A stretch of DNA of 27,654 nucleotides from assembly GCA_037445185.1 (NCBI GenBank), contig JBBIKZ010000019.1, positions 1 to 27,654 on the forward strand. The letters are read 5' to 3'. The notes below the pieces were generated by a model. The model worked only from the letters and a program-made list of their open reading frames with translations, was not told where the DNA came from and did not search any database. A program made the position numbers and the translations under genes. Shown here piece after piece: positions 12,995-21,788 of this stretch; the first letter of the stretch is position 1, and each line of letters begins with the position of its first letter. This DNA is from JANWZL01 sp037445185. Lineage in GTDB: Bacteria; Pseudomonadota; Gammaproteobacteria; Burkholderiales; Thiobacillaceae.

Positions 12995-15900
12995 TCAATG
13001 CCAGAAGGGGTCGCCTTCCTCCCACGGGCTGGGATGCCAAGCGGACTTGGGCGCCGGCGGCGTCGCTTTGACGGGGGCGGGCTGCTGCGCGGGGGCGGGT
13101 GCCGGCGGCGGTTCCGGTGCCGGCGGCGGGGGAGAGGGGGGTGCGGCAGGTTCGGCGGGTTTGGCCTTTTCCACGCCGTTGCCGACCTTGGGTGCCGGCG
13201 GCTTGGGCTTGGCCGCGGCCGGGGGGGGAGTGAGTGCGGCGGGTGCAGCGGGCGAGGTGGCGGAGGCGGCCGGCGGCCGTTCGGCCTCGCCGGTGCCAGC
13301 AGCGGCCGCATCCGTGCCCAGGGCCGAGACCCTGGGCAGGACCCCCGAACGCGACGGCGTGTCGGCCTCGAACTCCCGCACCCGCTCTTCCCAGCCCGGC
13401 TCCGGGGCGGGCTCCGAGAGCACGAGCGGACGCAGGGCCGGCTCCATCGCCTTGACGATCTGCACCGCCAGGCCGCTGGTGAACTTGTAGTCCGCGGCCG
13501 CCTCGCCGGGGACGAACACGGTCATCACGCCGAAGAAGTCTTTGCCCATGAAGAAGGCGAAGGTCGCCGTGCGGTTCATGACCTTGGATTCCAGCACGGT
13601 CCCGTTGGGGGCATAGACCTCGTAGCGGTGGTCCCCGGTACCCGTCTTGCCGCCTATGGGCAGGGAGCCGCCGTCCGCGAGCGGGAAGGCCCCCTTGAGC
13701 CGGCGGGCGGTGCCCTGCTCAACCACGTCGATCAGGGCCTTGCGCAGCACTCGCGCCACCTCCGGCGGATAGATCTGCTCCGCCTTGGGCTTTTCCCGCT
13801 CCAGCACGGTGTGATAGGGGGTACCGGCGGCGAATGTGAGCCGGGTGAGGGAGATCGGCGGCAGCTTGGCGCCATCGTTGAGGATGACGCCGATCAACTC
13901 GGCCAGGGCCGCCGGCCGGTCGGCGGAGGAGCCGATGGCGGTGGCGTAGGAGGGCACCAGGCTGGAGAAGGGATAGCCCAGTTTCTGCCAGCGACGGTGG
14001 ATCTCCTGGAAGGCCTCGATCTCCAGCAGCGAGAGGATGCGGCTGTCCTGGGCATTCTTGCGCCCGGTCTTGAACAGCCAGTCGTAGACCTCCACCCGCT
14101 CGCGGGCGGAGGCCTGCACGATCTCGTTCCAGCCCGCCTGCGGGTGCTGGCGCAGATAGGCGACCAGCCAGAGCTCCAGCGGATGGACCTGGGTGATGTA
14201 GCCGCGGTCGGAGAGGTTGAATTTGTCCGGCCCATAGGTCTCGTACAGGGCGGCGTAGTCCTGGTCGTCGAAGGCGGCGGGGTTGGCGAGCCGGCTCTTC
14301 ATGAAGGCCTTGAACCGTTCGAGATCGGCCTGGGGTTCGAGGTAGCGGTAGACGGCGGCGAGCCGCCTGGGATGCGCCGAGAGGTGATTGATGAGGTTGG
14401 CGGTGGCGTCCTCGGGCGGGAGCCCCTTGTACTTCTTGTAGAAGCGGGCGAGGAAGGCACGCCCCTCCTGATCGGCGAACTTGAGCAGGTAGGACTGGCG
14501 GCGGGGGTCCTCGGCATCCGCCAGCACCCGTGCCGCGGTGCTGGGCGCGCGGTACATGAAGTGGCGCACGATGTCGCGCATGAGGCGGATGAAGGGCAGG
14601 TTGACCGAGTTGCGCGTGGCCTCCCACAGGTCCATGACCTTGCTGTCGTCCTCGCGCTTGAAATTGGCGAAGCGGTGTAGCCCCCCGCCGGTGAAGAAGG
14701 CCTCGGCCGGGCTGGCGGAATAGACGCGGGACATGGCCGCCTCCAGGGTCGCCTCGAGCGATTTGTCCGACGCGCGCTTGAGGTGGTCGACCACCCATTG
14801 CGTGAGCACGTCCTTGTCCGACGGCTTGACCGCACGGAGCTGCTTGTCGTTCAGGCCGGCATACTGGGCATGCAGCTCGGCGATGATGCCCAGGTAGGTG
14901 ATGAGGGTGCGCAGCTTGGCCGAGGAGCCCATGTCGAGCTTGGCCCCCCGGTTGATGTCGAAGGGCTGGTTGAGGTTGTCCGCCTGCAGCCGCAGGAGCG
15001 CGCCGCGATCGGTGAGCTGGTAGAGGGTGAAGCTGTAGATGGGTTTCTCGAGGTCGTTGTCCGGCGCGAGCAGGTAGGGCCCATACAGGCCGGCCGCCTC
15101 GACCAGCACGGGGTCGTCGAGGCGGCTCAGGAAGTCGGCGACGGCACGCTGGGTGGGCATGTGCAGGGTGGCCTCGACCTCGAGGTCGAGGCGGTCGAGG
15201 TCGTACAGACCGGGCAGGCCCAGACGCTGGGCGAGTTCCACCCGGATGGCGTTCGCCGCCTTCTGCTCGACGTAGTAGGCGGCTCGGCCGTTGCCGGCGC
15301 GCTGATGGCCGTTAGCGAAGCGGATGTGCTGCCGCAGGGCGAGATCGCGGAAGGCGGGGGTGATGACGCCCGCGTCGGCCAGAAGCCTGAGGTGGGTGTC
15401 CACCTGCCGGTCCAGGGTGTCGCGCCCGGAGAGCAGATACCAGGAGGGCTTGCGCTGCGAGACCAGCAGGCCGAGCACGTGCTTGTAGGCGCGTGCCGCT
15501 TCCGGGGTGGCGGCGGGACGGGCCAGCAGGCGGTTGACGTGGTCGAAATCCAGATCGAACCAGGCCTTGAGGCCCTCGGCCAGTCCGTGCACTTCGCCGA
15601 AGCCGGGGGCGGCGGCGAGCGGCACGCTGTTGAGATAGTCCATCACGATGCGCTGGCGGGTGACGCGCGTGTCCGGGCCGTCCAGATAGGCGCGCAGGCT
15701 GGCCGAGGCCATCTGCCGCAGCTTGTCCGTGGCGGTGAGCGTCAGCCCCTCGGGCGAGTGGCGGTACTTCTCGATCTGGGTGGCGAGGGTGGAACCGCCG
15801 GGGACGTTGCGCTTCGGATCCACCACCTGCATCGCCTTTTCCAGCCCCGCCTGGGCCAGCCGGTCCCATTCCACGGCGGGATTGCGTTGCGGATGATTGG

Positions 15901-16405
15901 GATCGAGCAGCTCGCGGTTCTCGATGAACAGCAGGGTGTTGGCGATGAGGGGCGGGATGGCCGCGAAGCTCGGGTAGGCCTCGCGCGGATAGCGCACCGT
16001 GTACAAAGGGCGACCTTGGCAGTCGCGCACGTCCAGGCCGGCGACGGTCTTTTCGTGATAGGGCAGATACAGGCCCAGGTCGTCGAGCCGCGCCATCTCG
16101 GGCGAGATGCGGGCCTGTTGCGTCACGACGAAGCCGGCCTGCTGCAGGCGTTTGACGAATTCGGGCAGGCCCACGTAGCCGAGCCGGATGTCATGCGGCC
16201 CCGCGCGTGGAAAGCGGATGCTGTCGCTGGGACCGTCGGCGAGCCAGTACTTCAGGCGCTCGCCATAGCGGGCGAGGAACTGGGCCTGTAGCGGCGAGGC
16301 GATGAGCTCGTAGGCGGCGATCACCGCCGCCACCAGCGCCAGCAGGATACCGAGCGGCCACAACCAGCGCCGCCCGGGGCGGCGAAAGAGCGCACCTCCT
16401 CGCAT
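12995..16405 (-). CDS. Large bifunctional penicillin-binding protein (GT51 transglycosylase plus transpeptidase)
   Basis: This 1136-residue protein polymerises and cross-links peptidoglycan. After a short cytoplasmic start and one membrane helix (14-38), a GT51 domain shows LLFIENRELLD (catalytic Glu about 162) and GGSTLATQIEKYRHS (203-217). The penicillin-binding domain has SSAK (494-497, the SxxK serine), SVN (600-602) and KTGTG (920-924). The distance from SVN to KTG, about 320 residues, is much longer than in ordinary PBP1a and includes an alpha-rich segment from about 625 to 810. The last 100 residues are a proline/alanine-rich tail ending HPSPWEEGDPFWH. No good ribosome-binding site precedes the ATG, and the hemF stop is six bases upstream, suggesting coupling. 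It is longer than typical class A PBPs (about 750-850 aa). Confidence 0.9.
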   Translation of the reverse strand: MRGGALFRRPGRRWLWPLGILLALVAAVIAAYELIASPLQAQFLARYGERLKYWLADGPSDSIRFPRAGPHDIRLGYVGLPEFVKRLQQAGFVVTQQARISPEMARLDDLGLYLPYHEKTVAGLDVRDCQGRPLYTVRYPREAYPSFAAIPPLIANTLLFIENRELLDPNHPQRNPAVEWDRLAQAGLEKAMQVVDPKRNVPGGSTLATQIEKYRHSPEGLTLTATDKLRQMASASLRAYLDGPDTRVTRQRIVMDYLNSVPLAAAPGFGEVHGLAEGLKAWFDLDFDHVNRLLARPAATPEAARAYKHVLGLLVSQRKPSWYLLSGRDTLDRQVDTHLRLLADAGVITPAFRDLALRQHIRFANGHQRAGNGRAAYYVEQKAANAIRVELAQRLGLPGLYDLDRLDLEVEATLHMPTQRAVADFLSRLDDPVLVEAAGLYGPYLLAPDNDLEKPIYSFTLYQLTDRGALLRLQADNLNQPFDINRGAKLDMGSSAKLRTLITYLGIIAELHAQYAGLNDKQLRAVKPSDKDVLTQWVVDHLKRASDKSLEATLEAAMSRVYSASPAEAFFTGGGLHRFANFKREDDSKVMDLWEATRNSVNLPFIRLMRDIVRHFMYRAPSTAARVLADAEDPRRQSYLLKFADQEGRAFLARFYKKYKGLPPEDATANLINHLSAHPRRLAAVYRYLEPQADLERFKAFMKSRLANPAAFDDQDYAALYETYGPDKFNLSDRGYITQVHPLELWLVAYLRQHPQAGWNEIVQASARERVEVYDWLFKTGRKNAQDSRILSLLEIEAFQEIHRRWQKLGYPFSSLVPSYATAIGSSADRPAALAELIGVILNDGAKLPPISLTRLTFAAGTPYHTVLEREKPKAEQIYPPEVARVLRKALIDVVEQGTARRLKGAFPLADGGSLPIGGKTGTGDHRYEVYAPNGTVLESKVMNRTATFAFFMGKDFFGVMTVFVPGEAAADYKFTSGLAVQIVKAMEPALRPLVLSEPAPEPGWEERVREFEADTPSRSGVLPRVSALGTDAAAAGTGEAERPPAASATSPAAPAALTPPPAAAKPKPPAPKVGNGVEKAKPAEPAAPPSPPPPAPEPPPAPAPAQQPAPVKATPPAPKSAWHPSPWEEGDPFWH

Positions 16406-16411
16406 GCGGCT

Positions 16412-17320
16412 TCAGCCGAGCCAGTCGCGCGGGCGGAGAAAGTCGGTGTAGAGCCTGGCCTCCGGACTGCCCTCCGGGGGGCGCCAGTCATAGCGCCACT
16501 TCACGACCGGCGGCAGGGACATGAGGATGGACTCGGTGCGCCCGCCCGACTGCAGCCCGAACAGGGTGCCGCGGTCCCACACCAGGTTGAACTCCACGTA
16601 GCGCCCCCGGCGGTAGGCCTGGAAGTCGCGCTCGCGCTCGCCGTAGGGCATGTCCGCCCGACGCTCCAGGATCGGCACGTAGGCGGGCAGGAAGTGGTCG
16701 CCCACGCTCTCGGTCAGGTTGAAGGCGTGGGTGAAGCCGCCCTCGCTGAAGTCGTCGTAGAAGATGCCGCCCACGCCGCGCGGCTCGTTGCGGTGCTTGA
16801 GGAAGAAGTACTCGTCACACCAGCGCTTGAAGCGCGGGTAGTAGTCCGCGCCGAAGGGGTCGAGGGCGCGCTTGCAGGTGGCGTGGAAGTGCACCGCGTC
16901 CTCCTCGAAGCCGTAGTAGGGGGTCAGATCCATGCCGCCGCCGAACCACCAGACCGGCTCGCCGTCTCCCCCCTTGGGCGCATCGGCGCAGAAGAAGCGC
17001 ACGTTCATGTGCACGGTGGGCACATAGGGGTTGCGCGGGTGCAGCACCAGCGACACCCCCATGGCCTCCCACGGCCGCCCGGCTAGCTCGGGCCGATGGG
17101 CGGTGGCGGAGGGCGGCAGCCGTTCGCCCTTGACATGGGAGAAGTTCACGCCGCCGCGCTCGAGCAGATTGCCCTCCTCGATGAGCCGGGTGAGACCGCC
17201 TCCCCCCTCCGGTCGCTCCCATGCGTCGCTCAGGAAACGCTTGCCGTCCACCTGTTCCAGACGCGCCACGATCAGTTCCTGGAGCTCCAGGAGGAATTCC
17301 TTAACCTGCTGAGGATTCAT
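16412..17320 (-). CDS. hemF: Oxygen-dependent coproporphyrinogen III oxidase
   Basis: HemF uses O2 to decarboxylate coproporphyrinogen III to protoporphyrinogen IX, so aerobic heme synthesis is indicated. The 302-residue product has the family signatures NPYVPTVHMNVRFF, WWFGGGMDLTPYYGFEEDA, HRNEPRGVGGIFYDDF and GRYVEFNLVWDRGTLFGLQS. The ATG at 17320 (MNPQQVKEFLLELQ) gives the normal length; upstream extension to 17572 adds unrelated sequence. TACAAT (17354-17349, minus) may be its -10 box, without a clear -35. The 264 bp between this gene and the yheT-like gene hold no gene that I can recognise. The next gene downstream is the penicillin-binding protein. Confidence 0.97.
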   Translation of the reverse strand: MNPQQVKEFLLELQELIVARLEQVDGKRFLSDAWERPEGGGGLTRLIEEGNLLERGGVNFSHVKGERLPPSATAHRPELAGRPWEAMGVSLVLHPRNPYVPTVHMNVRFFCADAPKGGDGEPVWWFGGGMDLTPYYGFEEDAVHFHATCKRALDPFGADYYPRFKRWCDEYFFLKHRNEPRGVGGIFYDDFSEGGFTHAFNLTESVGDHFLPAYVPILERRADMPYGERERDFQAYRRGRYVEFNLVWDRGTLFGLQSGGRTESILMSLPPVVKWRYDWRPPEGSPEARLYTDFLRPRDWLG

Positions 17321-17584
17321 CGCCGACCACCGTTGCGAAACCTGCCGGATTGTACGCCAGATGGGCGGTTTCCGTTGCCCGTGTTGACGGGCCCGGCATC
17401 GGTGGGCGGCATGTTGGCGTCTGCGCCTGGCATCAACCGGCCCGGGCCTGGGTTTTGCGCGGGGTGGGCAACGGCGCCGGTATCGTGTCGCATCATCCCG
17501 TGTCGTCATGAAGGCGCCGTCGTGACGGCGAAGACCATGTCGCCCCCCGAACCTCGAGACGGGCAAGGCCACTCCCCCGCTCGG

Positions 17585-18556
17585 TCACCGTCGGGCGGGC
17601 TCATCGAAAAAGGTCAACAGCCGCCGGGGCAGCCAGTCGAGCCGGCCGGGGAAGGGACCGCAGGGAAAGCCGGCGTGCCCACCCTGCACCGGGTAGTCCA
17701 AGGTGACGGCGGGCGAGACCTCATCGGGCTGCGCCATGGCCGACGCGGGCATGAATGGGTCGTTTTGGGCGTGCACGATCAGGGTGGGCACGGCGATGTG
17801 TCGGAGATAGGGCTTGGCGGCGCTCATCCGCCAATAGTCCTCGGCGTCGCGAAAGCCGTGCAATGGGGCGGTGACCCGGTCGTCGAAGGCGCGCAGGCTG
17901 CGGATGCCAGACAGGTCCAGATGCCCCAGCCGTGCAGGGTGGGCGGCGCGCATCCGGCGCATCCTGGCCTTGAGGCGCTTCAGGAAATGCCAGGTGTAGA
18001 GGTGGTTCAAGCCCCGATCGAGTGCCCGGCCGGCGGCCGGCAGGTCGACCGGGGCCGACACCGCCGCCGCCCGCTCCACGTAAGCCCGGGCGCGGGGCCC
18101 AAATTCGCCCAGCCATTTGAGCAGGGCGTTGCCACCTAGCGAGACGCCGACGGCATACAGCGGCGCGCTGCCCGCCCGGGGGCGCAGATGCGCGAGCAGA
18201 GCGGCGATCTCGGCCGTATCGCCGGCATGATAGGCGCGCGGCAAGCGGTTGGGCACGCCGGAGCAGCCGCGGAAGTGGGCCACCACGCCGCGCCAGCGGC
18301 GCTCTTTCAGGGCGTGCAGCAGGTGCAGGGCGTAGTGGCTGCGGGCACTGCCCTCCAGGCCGTGGAACAGGACCACCAGGGGTGCGTCCGACGGGCCGTC
18401 CAGCCAGGCGAGGTCGTTGAAGTCCCCGTCCGTACGCTCCCACCGCTCCCAGCGCAGGTCGATGGGCGGCCCGCCCAGGAAGTAGGCCCAGAGGGTCTGC
18501 AGGTGGCCGCCGGGCAGCCAGCGGGGGGCGCGGTAGGGGGGCGCACGGTCGTGCAC
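17585..18556 (-). CDS. YheT-like alpha/beta-fold hydrolase
   Basis: The protein, about 323 residues, belongs to the YheT/ABHD hydrolase group. Motifs in order are WLPGGHLQTLWAYF near the N-terminus, VLFHGLEGSARSHYA, VVAHFRGCSGVPNRLPRAYHAGDT, the nucleophile elbow GVSLGGNALLKWLGE (Ser in GVSLGG), an aspartate in HAQNDPFMP, and the histidine in GGHAGF. The natural substrate is unknown; esterase activity is expected. The start is uncertain: GTG at 18556, with GGATGG four bases before it, fits best and leaves 13 bp after purD. A longer frame upstream runs across purD and is a shadow. It probably forms the last gene of the dusB-fis-purH-purD transcription unit. Confidence 0.88.
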   Translation of the reverse strand: MHDRAPPYRAPRWLPGGHLQTLWAYFLGGPPIDLRWERWERTDGDFNDLAWLDGPSDAPLVVLFHGLEGSARSHYALHLLHALKERRWRGVVAHFRGCSGVPNRLPRAYHAGDTAEIAALLAHLRPRAGSAPLYAVGVSLGGNALLKWLGEFGPRARAYVERAAAVSAPVDLPAAGRALDRGLNHLYTWHFLKRLKARMRRMRAAHPARLGHLDLSGIRSLRAFDDRVTAPLHGFRDAEDYWRMSAAKPYLRHIAVPTLIVHAQNDPFMPASAMAQPDEVSPAVTLDYPVQGGHAGFPCGPFPGRLDWLPRRLLTFFDEPARR

Positions 18557-18569
18557 GACGCCATCCGCG

Positions 18570-19859
18570 TCACTTCCTGCGACTGTTGCCCTTGCGCTGG
18601 ATCGCCCGCCAGCCGATGTCGCGGCGCATCTGCCGGCTGGCGAAGGCGATGCCCTCGGCCACCTCGTAGGCGCGGGTCTGGGCGATCTTGACCGTGTCGC
18701 CCAGGGCGGTGACGCAGAGCACGCGCCCGCCGGCCGTGACCACCTGGTCGCCCACGATGGCGGTCCCGGCATGGAAGACGTGACAGTCCTCTGCGGCCAC
18801 CCCCAGCCCGGTGATGGCGTCGCCCTTGCGCGGCGCGTCGGGGTAACCCGCGGCGGCCAGGACCACGCCGAGGGCATATCTGCGGTCCCATTCGGCCTCG
18901 ACTTGATCGAGCCGGCCTTCCAGGGCGGCCTCGATGAGCAGGGAGAAGTCGTTCTTGAGCCGCATCATGATGGGCTGCGTCTCGGGGTCGCCCAGGCGGC
19001 AGTTGAACTCCAGCACGCGCGGGGCGCCATCCTCGCCGACCATCACGCCGGCGTAGAGAAAGCCCGTGTAGGGGGTGCCTTCCTGTTTCATGCCCTGGAC
19101 CACGGGACGGATGATCTCGCGCAGGATGCGGGCGTGCAGCTCCGGGGTGACCACCGGCGCCGGCGAATAGGCGCCCATGCCGCCGGTGTTGGGGCCCTGG
19201 TCGCCGTCGAGGAGCCGCTTGTGGTCCTGGCTGGTGGCGAGCGGCAGCACGTGTTCGCCATCGACCATGACGATGAAGCTGGCCTCCTCGCCGGCGAGGC
19301 AGTCCTCGATCACCACCCGATGCCCGGCCTCGCCCAGGCGGTTGCCGGCGAGCATGGCCTCCACGGCGGCGTGCGCCTCATCGCGGCTGGCGGCCACCAC
19401 CACCCCCTTGCCGGCGGCCAGGCCGTCGGCCTTGACGACGATGGGGGCGCCGCGCTCGCGAATGTAGGCATGGGCCGACGCGGCGTCGGTGAAGCTGGCA
19501 TAGGCGGCGGTGGGGATGCCGTGGCGCTGCATGAAGGCCTTGGCGTAGTCCTTGGAACTCTCCAGCCGGGCGGCGGCCTGGGTGGGGCCGAAGATCCTGA
19601 GACCGGCGGCGCGGAAGGCGTCGACGATCCCCGCCGCCAGCGGCGCCTCGGGTCCCACCACGGTGTAGGCGATGTCCTCGCGCCGGCAGAAGTCGATGAG
19701 ATCGGCGAAGTCGGTGAGCGGCAGGTTTTCCAGGCCCGCCTCGCGCGCCGTGCCGCCGTTGCCGGGGGCGACATAGACCTTGTGCACCCGCGGGCTCTGC
19801 GCCAGGCGCCAGGCCAGGGCATGCTCCCTGCCGCCGGAGCCGATGACGAGTAGTTTCAT
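18570..19859 (-). CDS. purD: Phosphoribosylamine-glycine ligase (GAR synthetase)
   Basis: PurD joins glycine to 5-phosphoribosylamine using ATP, the second step of purine synthesis. The 429-residue protein starts MKLLVIGSGGREHALAW. It shows the ATP-grasp elements VVKADGLAAGKGVVVA and LATSQDHKRLLDGDQGPNTGGMGAYSPAP, with metal ligands in RVLEFNCRLGDPETQ. Length is normal (about 420-430). It is downstream of purH, and the 64-bp gap contains a hairpin. The basic C-terminus (QRKGNSRRK) is unremarkable. Confidence 0.98.
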   Translation of the reverse strand: MKLLVIGSGGREHALAWRLAQSPRVHKVYVAPGNGGTAREAGLENLPLTDFADLIDFCRREDIAYTVVGPEAPLAAGIVDAFRAAGLRIFGPTQAAARLESSKDYAKAFMQRHGIPTAAYASFTDAASAHAYIRERGAPIVVKADGLAAGKGVVVAASRDEAHAAVEAMLAGNRLGEAGHRVVIEDCLAGEEASFIVMVDGEHVLPLATSQDHKRLLDGDQGPNTGGMGAYSPAPVVTPELHARILREIIRPVVQGMKQEGTPYTGFLYAGVMVGEDGAPRVLEFNCRLGDPETQPIMMRLKNDFSLLIEAALEGRLDQVEAEWDRRYALGVVLAAAGYPDAPRKGDAITGLGVAAEDCHVFHAGTAIVGDQVVTAGGRVLCVTALGDTVKIAQTRAYEVAEGIAFASRQMRRDIGWRAIQRKGNSRRK

Positions 19860-19886
19860 TTTGAGTCAGTCGTTGAAGGTGATGCG

Positions 19887-19906
19887 GGCGGGCATTTTAG
19901 CCCGCC
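19887..19906. other. Inverted repeat in the purH-purD gap
   Basis: GGCGGGC-ATTTTA-GCCCGCC forms a 7-bp stem with a six-base loop. On the minus strand the loop reads TAAAAT, a good -10-like hexamer 35 bases before the purD start. There is no T-run, so it is not a typical terminator. It may be a promoter element or a mild attenuation or RNA-stability structure. Confidence 0.4.
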
Positions 19907-19923
19907 GAGCGCGTCTGACCGCA

Positions 19924-21474
19924 TCAGTGACGGAAATGCCGCATGCCGGTGAAGACCATGGCCATGCCGTGTGCGTCGGCGGCGGCGATGACCTCCTCGT
20001 CGCGCATCGAGCCTCCGGGCTGGATCACGGCGGTAATCCCTGCGGCCGCGGCCGCATCGATGCCGTCGCGGAAGGGGAAGAAGGCGTCCGAGGCCATCAC
20101 CGAACCCTTGACCGCGAGGCCCGCGTGCTCGGCCTTGGATTGGGCGATGCGGGCGGAGTTGACCCGGCTCGTCTGGCCGGCGCCCACACCGATGGTCATG
20201 CGGTCGCGGGCATAGACGATGGCGTTGGACTTGACGAACTTGGCCACCCGCCAGGCGAACAGGAGATCCTGCAGCTCGGCCTCGGTCGGCGCGCGCCGGG
20301 TGACCACCCGCAGGGTCTCGTACAGGGCGAGGTCGGCCTCCTGCACCAGCAGGCCGCCGGTGACCCGCTTGAAGTCCAGGCGCCGGCCGGGATCGGCCGG
20401 CCACGCGCCGCATTCGAGCAGACGCACGTTCTTCTTCGCGGCGCACACCTCGCGGGCGGCGGCGGCCACGCGCGGGGCGATGATCACCTCGACGAACTGG
20501 CGCTCGACGATCGTGCGCGCGGTGTCGGCGTCGAGTTCGCCGTTGAAGGCGATGATGCCGCCGAAGGCGGACTCGGGGTCGGTCTGGTAGGCCCGCTCGT
20601 AGGCCTCGGTGAGCGTGCGGCCCAAGGCCACGCCACAGGGGTTGGCGTGCTTGACGATGACGCAGGCCGGCGCCTCAGCGAACTGCTTGACGCATTCCAG
20701 CGCCGCGTCGGCGTCGGCGATGTTGTTGTAGGACAGTTCCTTGCCTTGGAGCTGGCGCGCGGTGGCCACACTGGCCTCACGCTCGTCGGCGGCCACGTAG
20801 AACGCGGCGGTCTGGTGCGGATTCTCGCCGTAGCGCAGGGTCTGCGCCAGGCGGAACTGCAGGTTGAGCGTGCGCGGAAACGCCGATTGCGCCACCAGCC
20901 TGCCGAGGTGGTTGGCGATGGCGCCGTCGTAGGCGGCGGTGTGCTCGAAGGCCTTCACCGCCAGGGAAAAGCGCGTGGCCTCGGACACGCCGCCGCCCGC
21001 GCGCATCTCCTCGATGACCAGGCCATAGTCGGCCGGGTCGGTGACGACGGTGACGAAGGCGTGGTTCTTGGCCGCCGAGCGCAGCATGGCCGGGCCGCCG
21101 ATGTCGATGTTCTCGATCGCCTCATCCAGCGTGCAGCCGGGTTTGGCGACGGTCTGCGCGAAGGGGTAGAGGTTGACGCAGACCAGATCGATGCCGGCTA
21201 TGCCGTGCCGGTCCATCGCCTCGACGTGCGCCGGCAGGTCACGCCGGCCGAGGATGCCGCCGTGGATCTTGGGGTGCAGGGTCTTGACGCGGCCGTCCAA
21301 CATCTCGGGAAAACCGGTGTAGTCGGCCACCTCCACCACTGGCAGGCCCGCCTCCCGGATCGCCTTGGCGGTGCCGCCGGTGGAGATGAGCGCCACACCC
21401 ATACCGTCGAGGGCGCGGGCGAAGTCGATGAGGCCGGTCTTGTCGGAGACGGAAAGCAGGGCGCGTCTGATCAT
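19924..21474 (-). CDS. purH: Bifunctional AICAR formyltransferase / IMP cyclohydrolase
   Basis: PurH carries out the last two steps of IMP synthesis. The N-terminal cyclohydrolase (MIRRALLSVSDKTGLIDFAR, STGGTAKAIREAGLPV, HPKIHGGIL) is followed by the transformylase domain with LRYGENPHQTAAFY, VIVKHANPCGVA and SDAFFPFRDGID. The 516 residues from the ATG at 21474 are the normal length. The earlier start at 21522 adds sequence read through the fis-purH spacer. The gene lies between fis and purD. Confidence 0.98.
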   Translation of the reverse strand: MIRRALLSVSDKTGLIDFARALDGMGVALISTGGTAKAIREAGLPVVEVADYTGFPEMLDGRVKTLHPKIHGGILGRRDLPAHVEAMDRHGIAGIDLVCVNLYPFAQTVAKPGCTLDEAIENIDIGGPAMLRSAAKNHAFVTVVTDPADYGLVIEEMRAGGGVSEATRFSLAVKAFEHTAAYDGAIANHLGRLVAQSAFPRTLNLQFRLAQTLRYGENPHQTAAFYVAADEREASVATARQLQGKELSYNNIADADAALECVKQFAEAPACVIVKHANPCGVALGRTLTEAYERAYQTDPESAFGGIIAFNGELDADTARTIVERQFVEVIIAPRVAAAAREVCAAKKNVRLLECGAWPADPGRRLDFKRVTGGLLVQEADLALYETLRVVTRRAPTEAELQDLLFAWRVAKFVKSNAIVYARDRMTIGVGAGQTSRVNSARIAQSKAEHAGLAVKGSVMASDAFFPFRDGIDAAAAAGITAVIQPGGSMRDEEVIAAADAHGMAMVFTGMRHFRH

Positions 21475-21505
21475 GTCCGTGAGCGGTGAGCGGGATGGGG
21501 GGCGG

Positions 21506-21524
21506 GCGTGGCGATGCGCCACGC
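21506..21524. other. Perfect hairpin between fis and purH
   Basis: GCGTGGCG-ATG-CGCCACGC is an 8-bp stem with a three-base loop immediately after the fis stop. No U-tract follows on either strand, so it is unlikely to be a full terminator. It could stabilise the fis message end or reduce readthrough into purH. Confidence 0.4.
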
Positions 21525-21528
21525 GCCG

Positions 21529-21771
21529 TCATTTGATGCCGTGCTGCTGCATCTTCTTCCTGAGCGTGTTGCGGTTGATGCCCAGCATCTCGGCGGCGCG
21601 GCTCTGGTTGCCGGCGGCCTGATCCAGCACCACCTGGATGAGAGGCTTCTCGACACTATGCATGACCATGTCATAGATGCGCGTGGCCGGCTCGCCGTCC
21701 AAGTCCTGGAAATATTTCTGCAACTGCCGTCGCACGCAGGCGGCCAGTTCGCTCTCGTCCACGGTGGTCAT
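21529..21771 (-). CDS. fis: Fis family DNA-binding protein
   Basis: The 80-residue protein ends in the characteristic Fis helix-turn-helix (NQSRAAEMLGINRNTLRKKM, then QQHGIK), preceded by the dimerisation helices (VEKPLIQVVLDQAAG). It lacks most of the flexible N-terminal arm of the 98-residue E. coli protein, as is usual for betaproteobacterial Fis. The start MTTVDESELAACVRR is at 21771, 17 bp after dusB. The open frame extends further upstream only as a shadow of dusB. Fis is a nucleoid-associated regulator of rRNA and growth-phase genes. The dusB-fis pairing is the classical arrangement and implies transcription from the dusB promoter. Confidence 0.95.
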   Translation of the reverse strand: MTTVDESELAACVRRQLQKYFQDLDGEPATRIYDMVMHSVEKPLIQVVLDQAAGNQSRAAEMLGINRNTLRKKMQQHGIK

Positions 21772-21788
21772 GCCCCCCCCTGTCCTCG

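Noticed and set aside
11545..13071. 508-codon plus-strand open frame across hemA and prfA
   Set aside because: Shadow of hemA, which has the conserved N-terminus and catalytic cysteine; the translated sequence is compositionally skewed.
17321..17584. Possible gene or RNA between hemF and the yheT-like gene
   Set aside because: No frame with family similarity, no tRNA-like or riboswitch-like pattern; only a possible hemF -10 box is visible.
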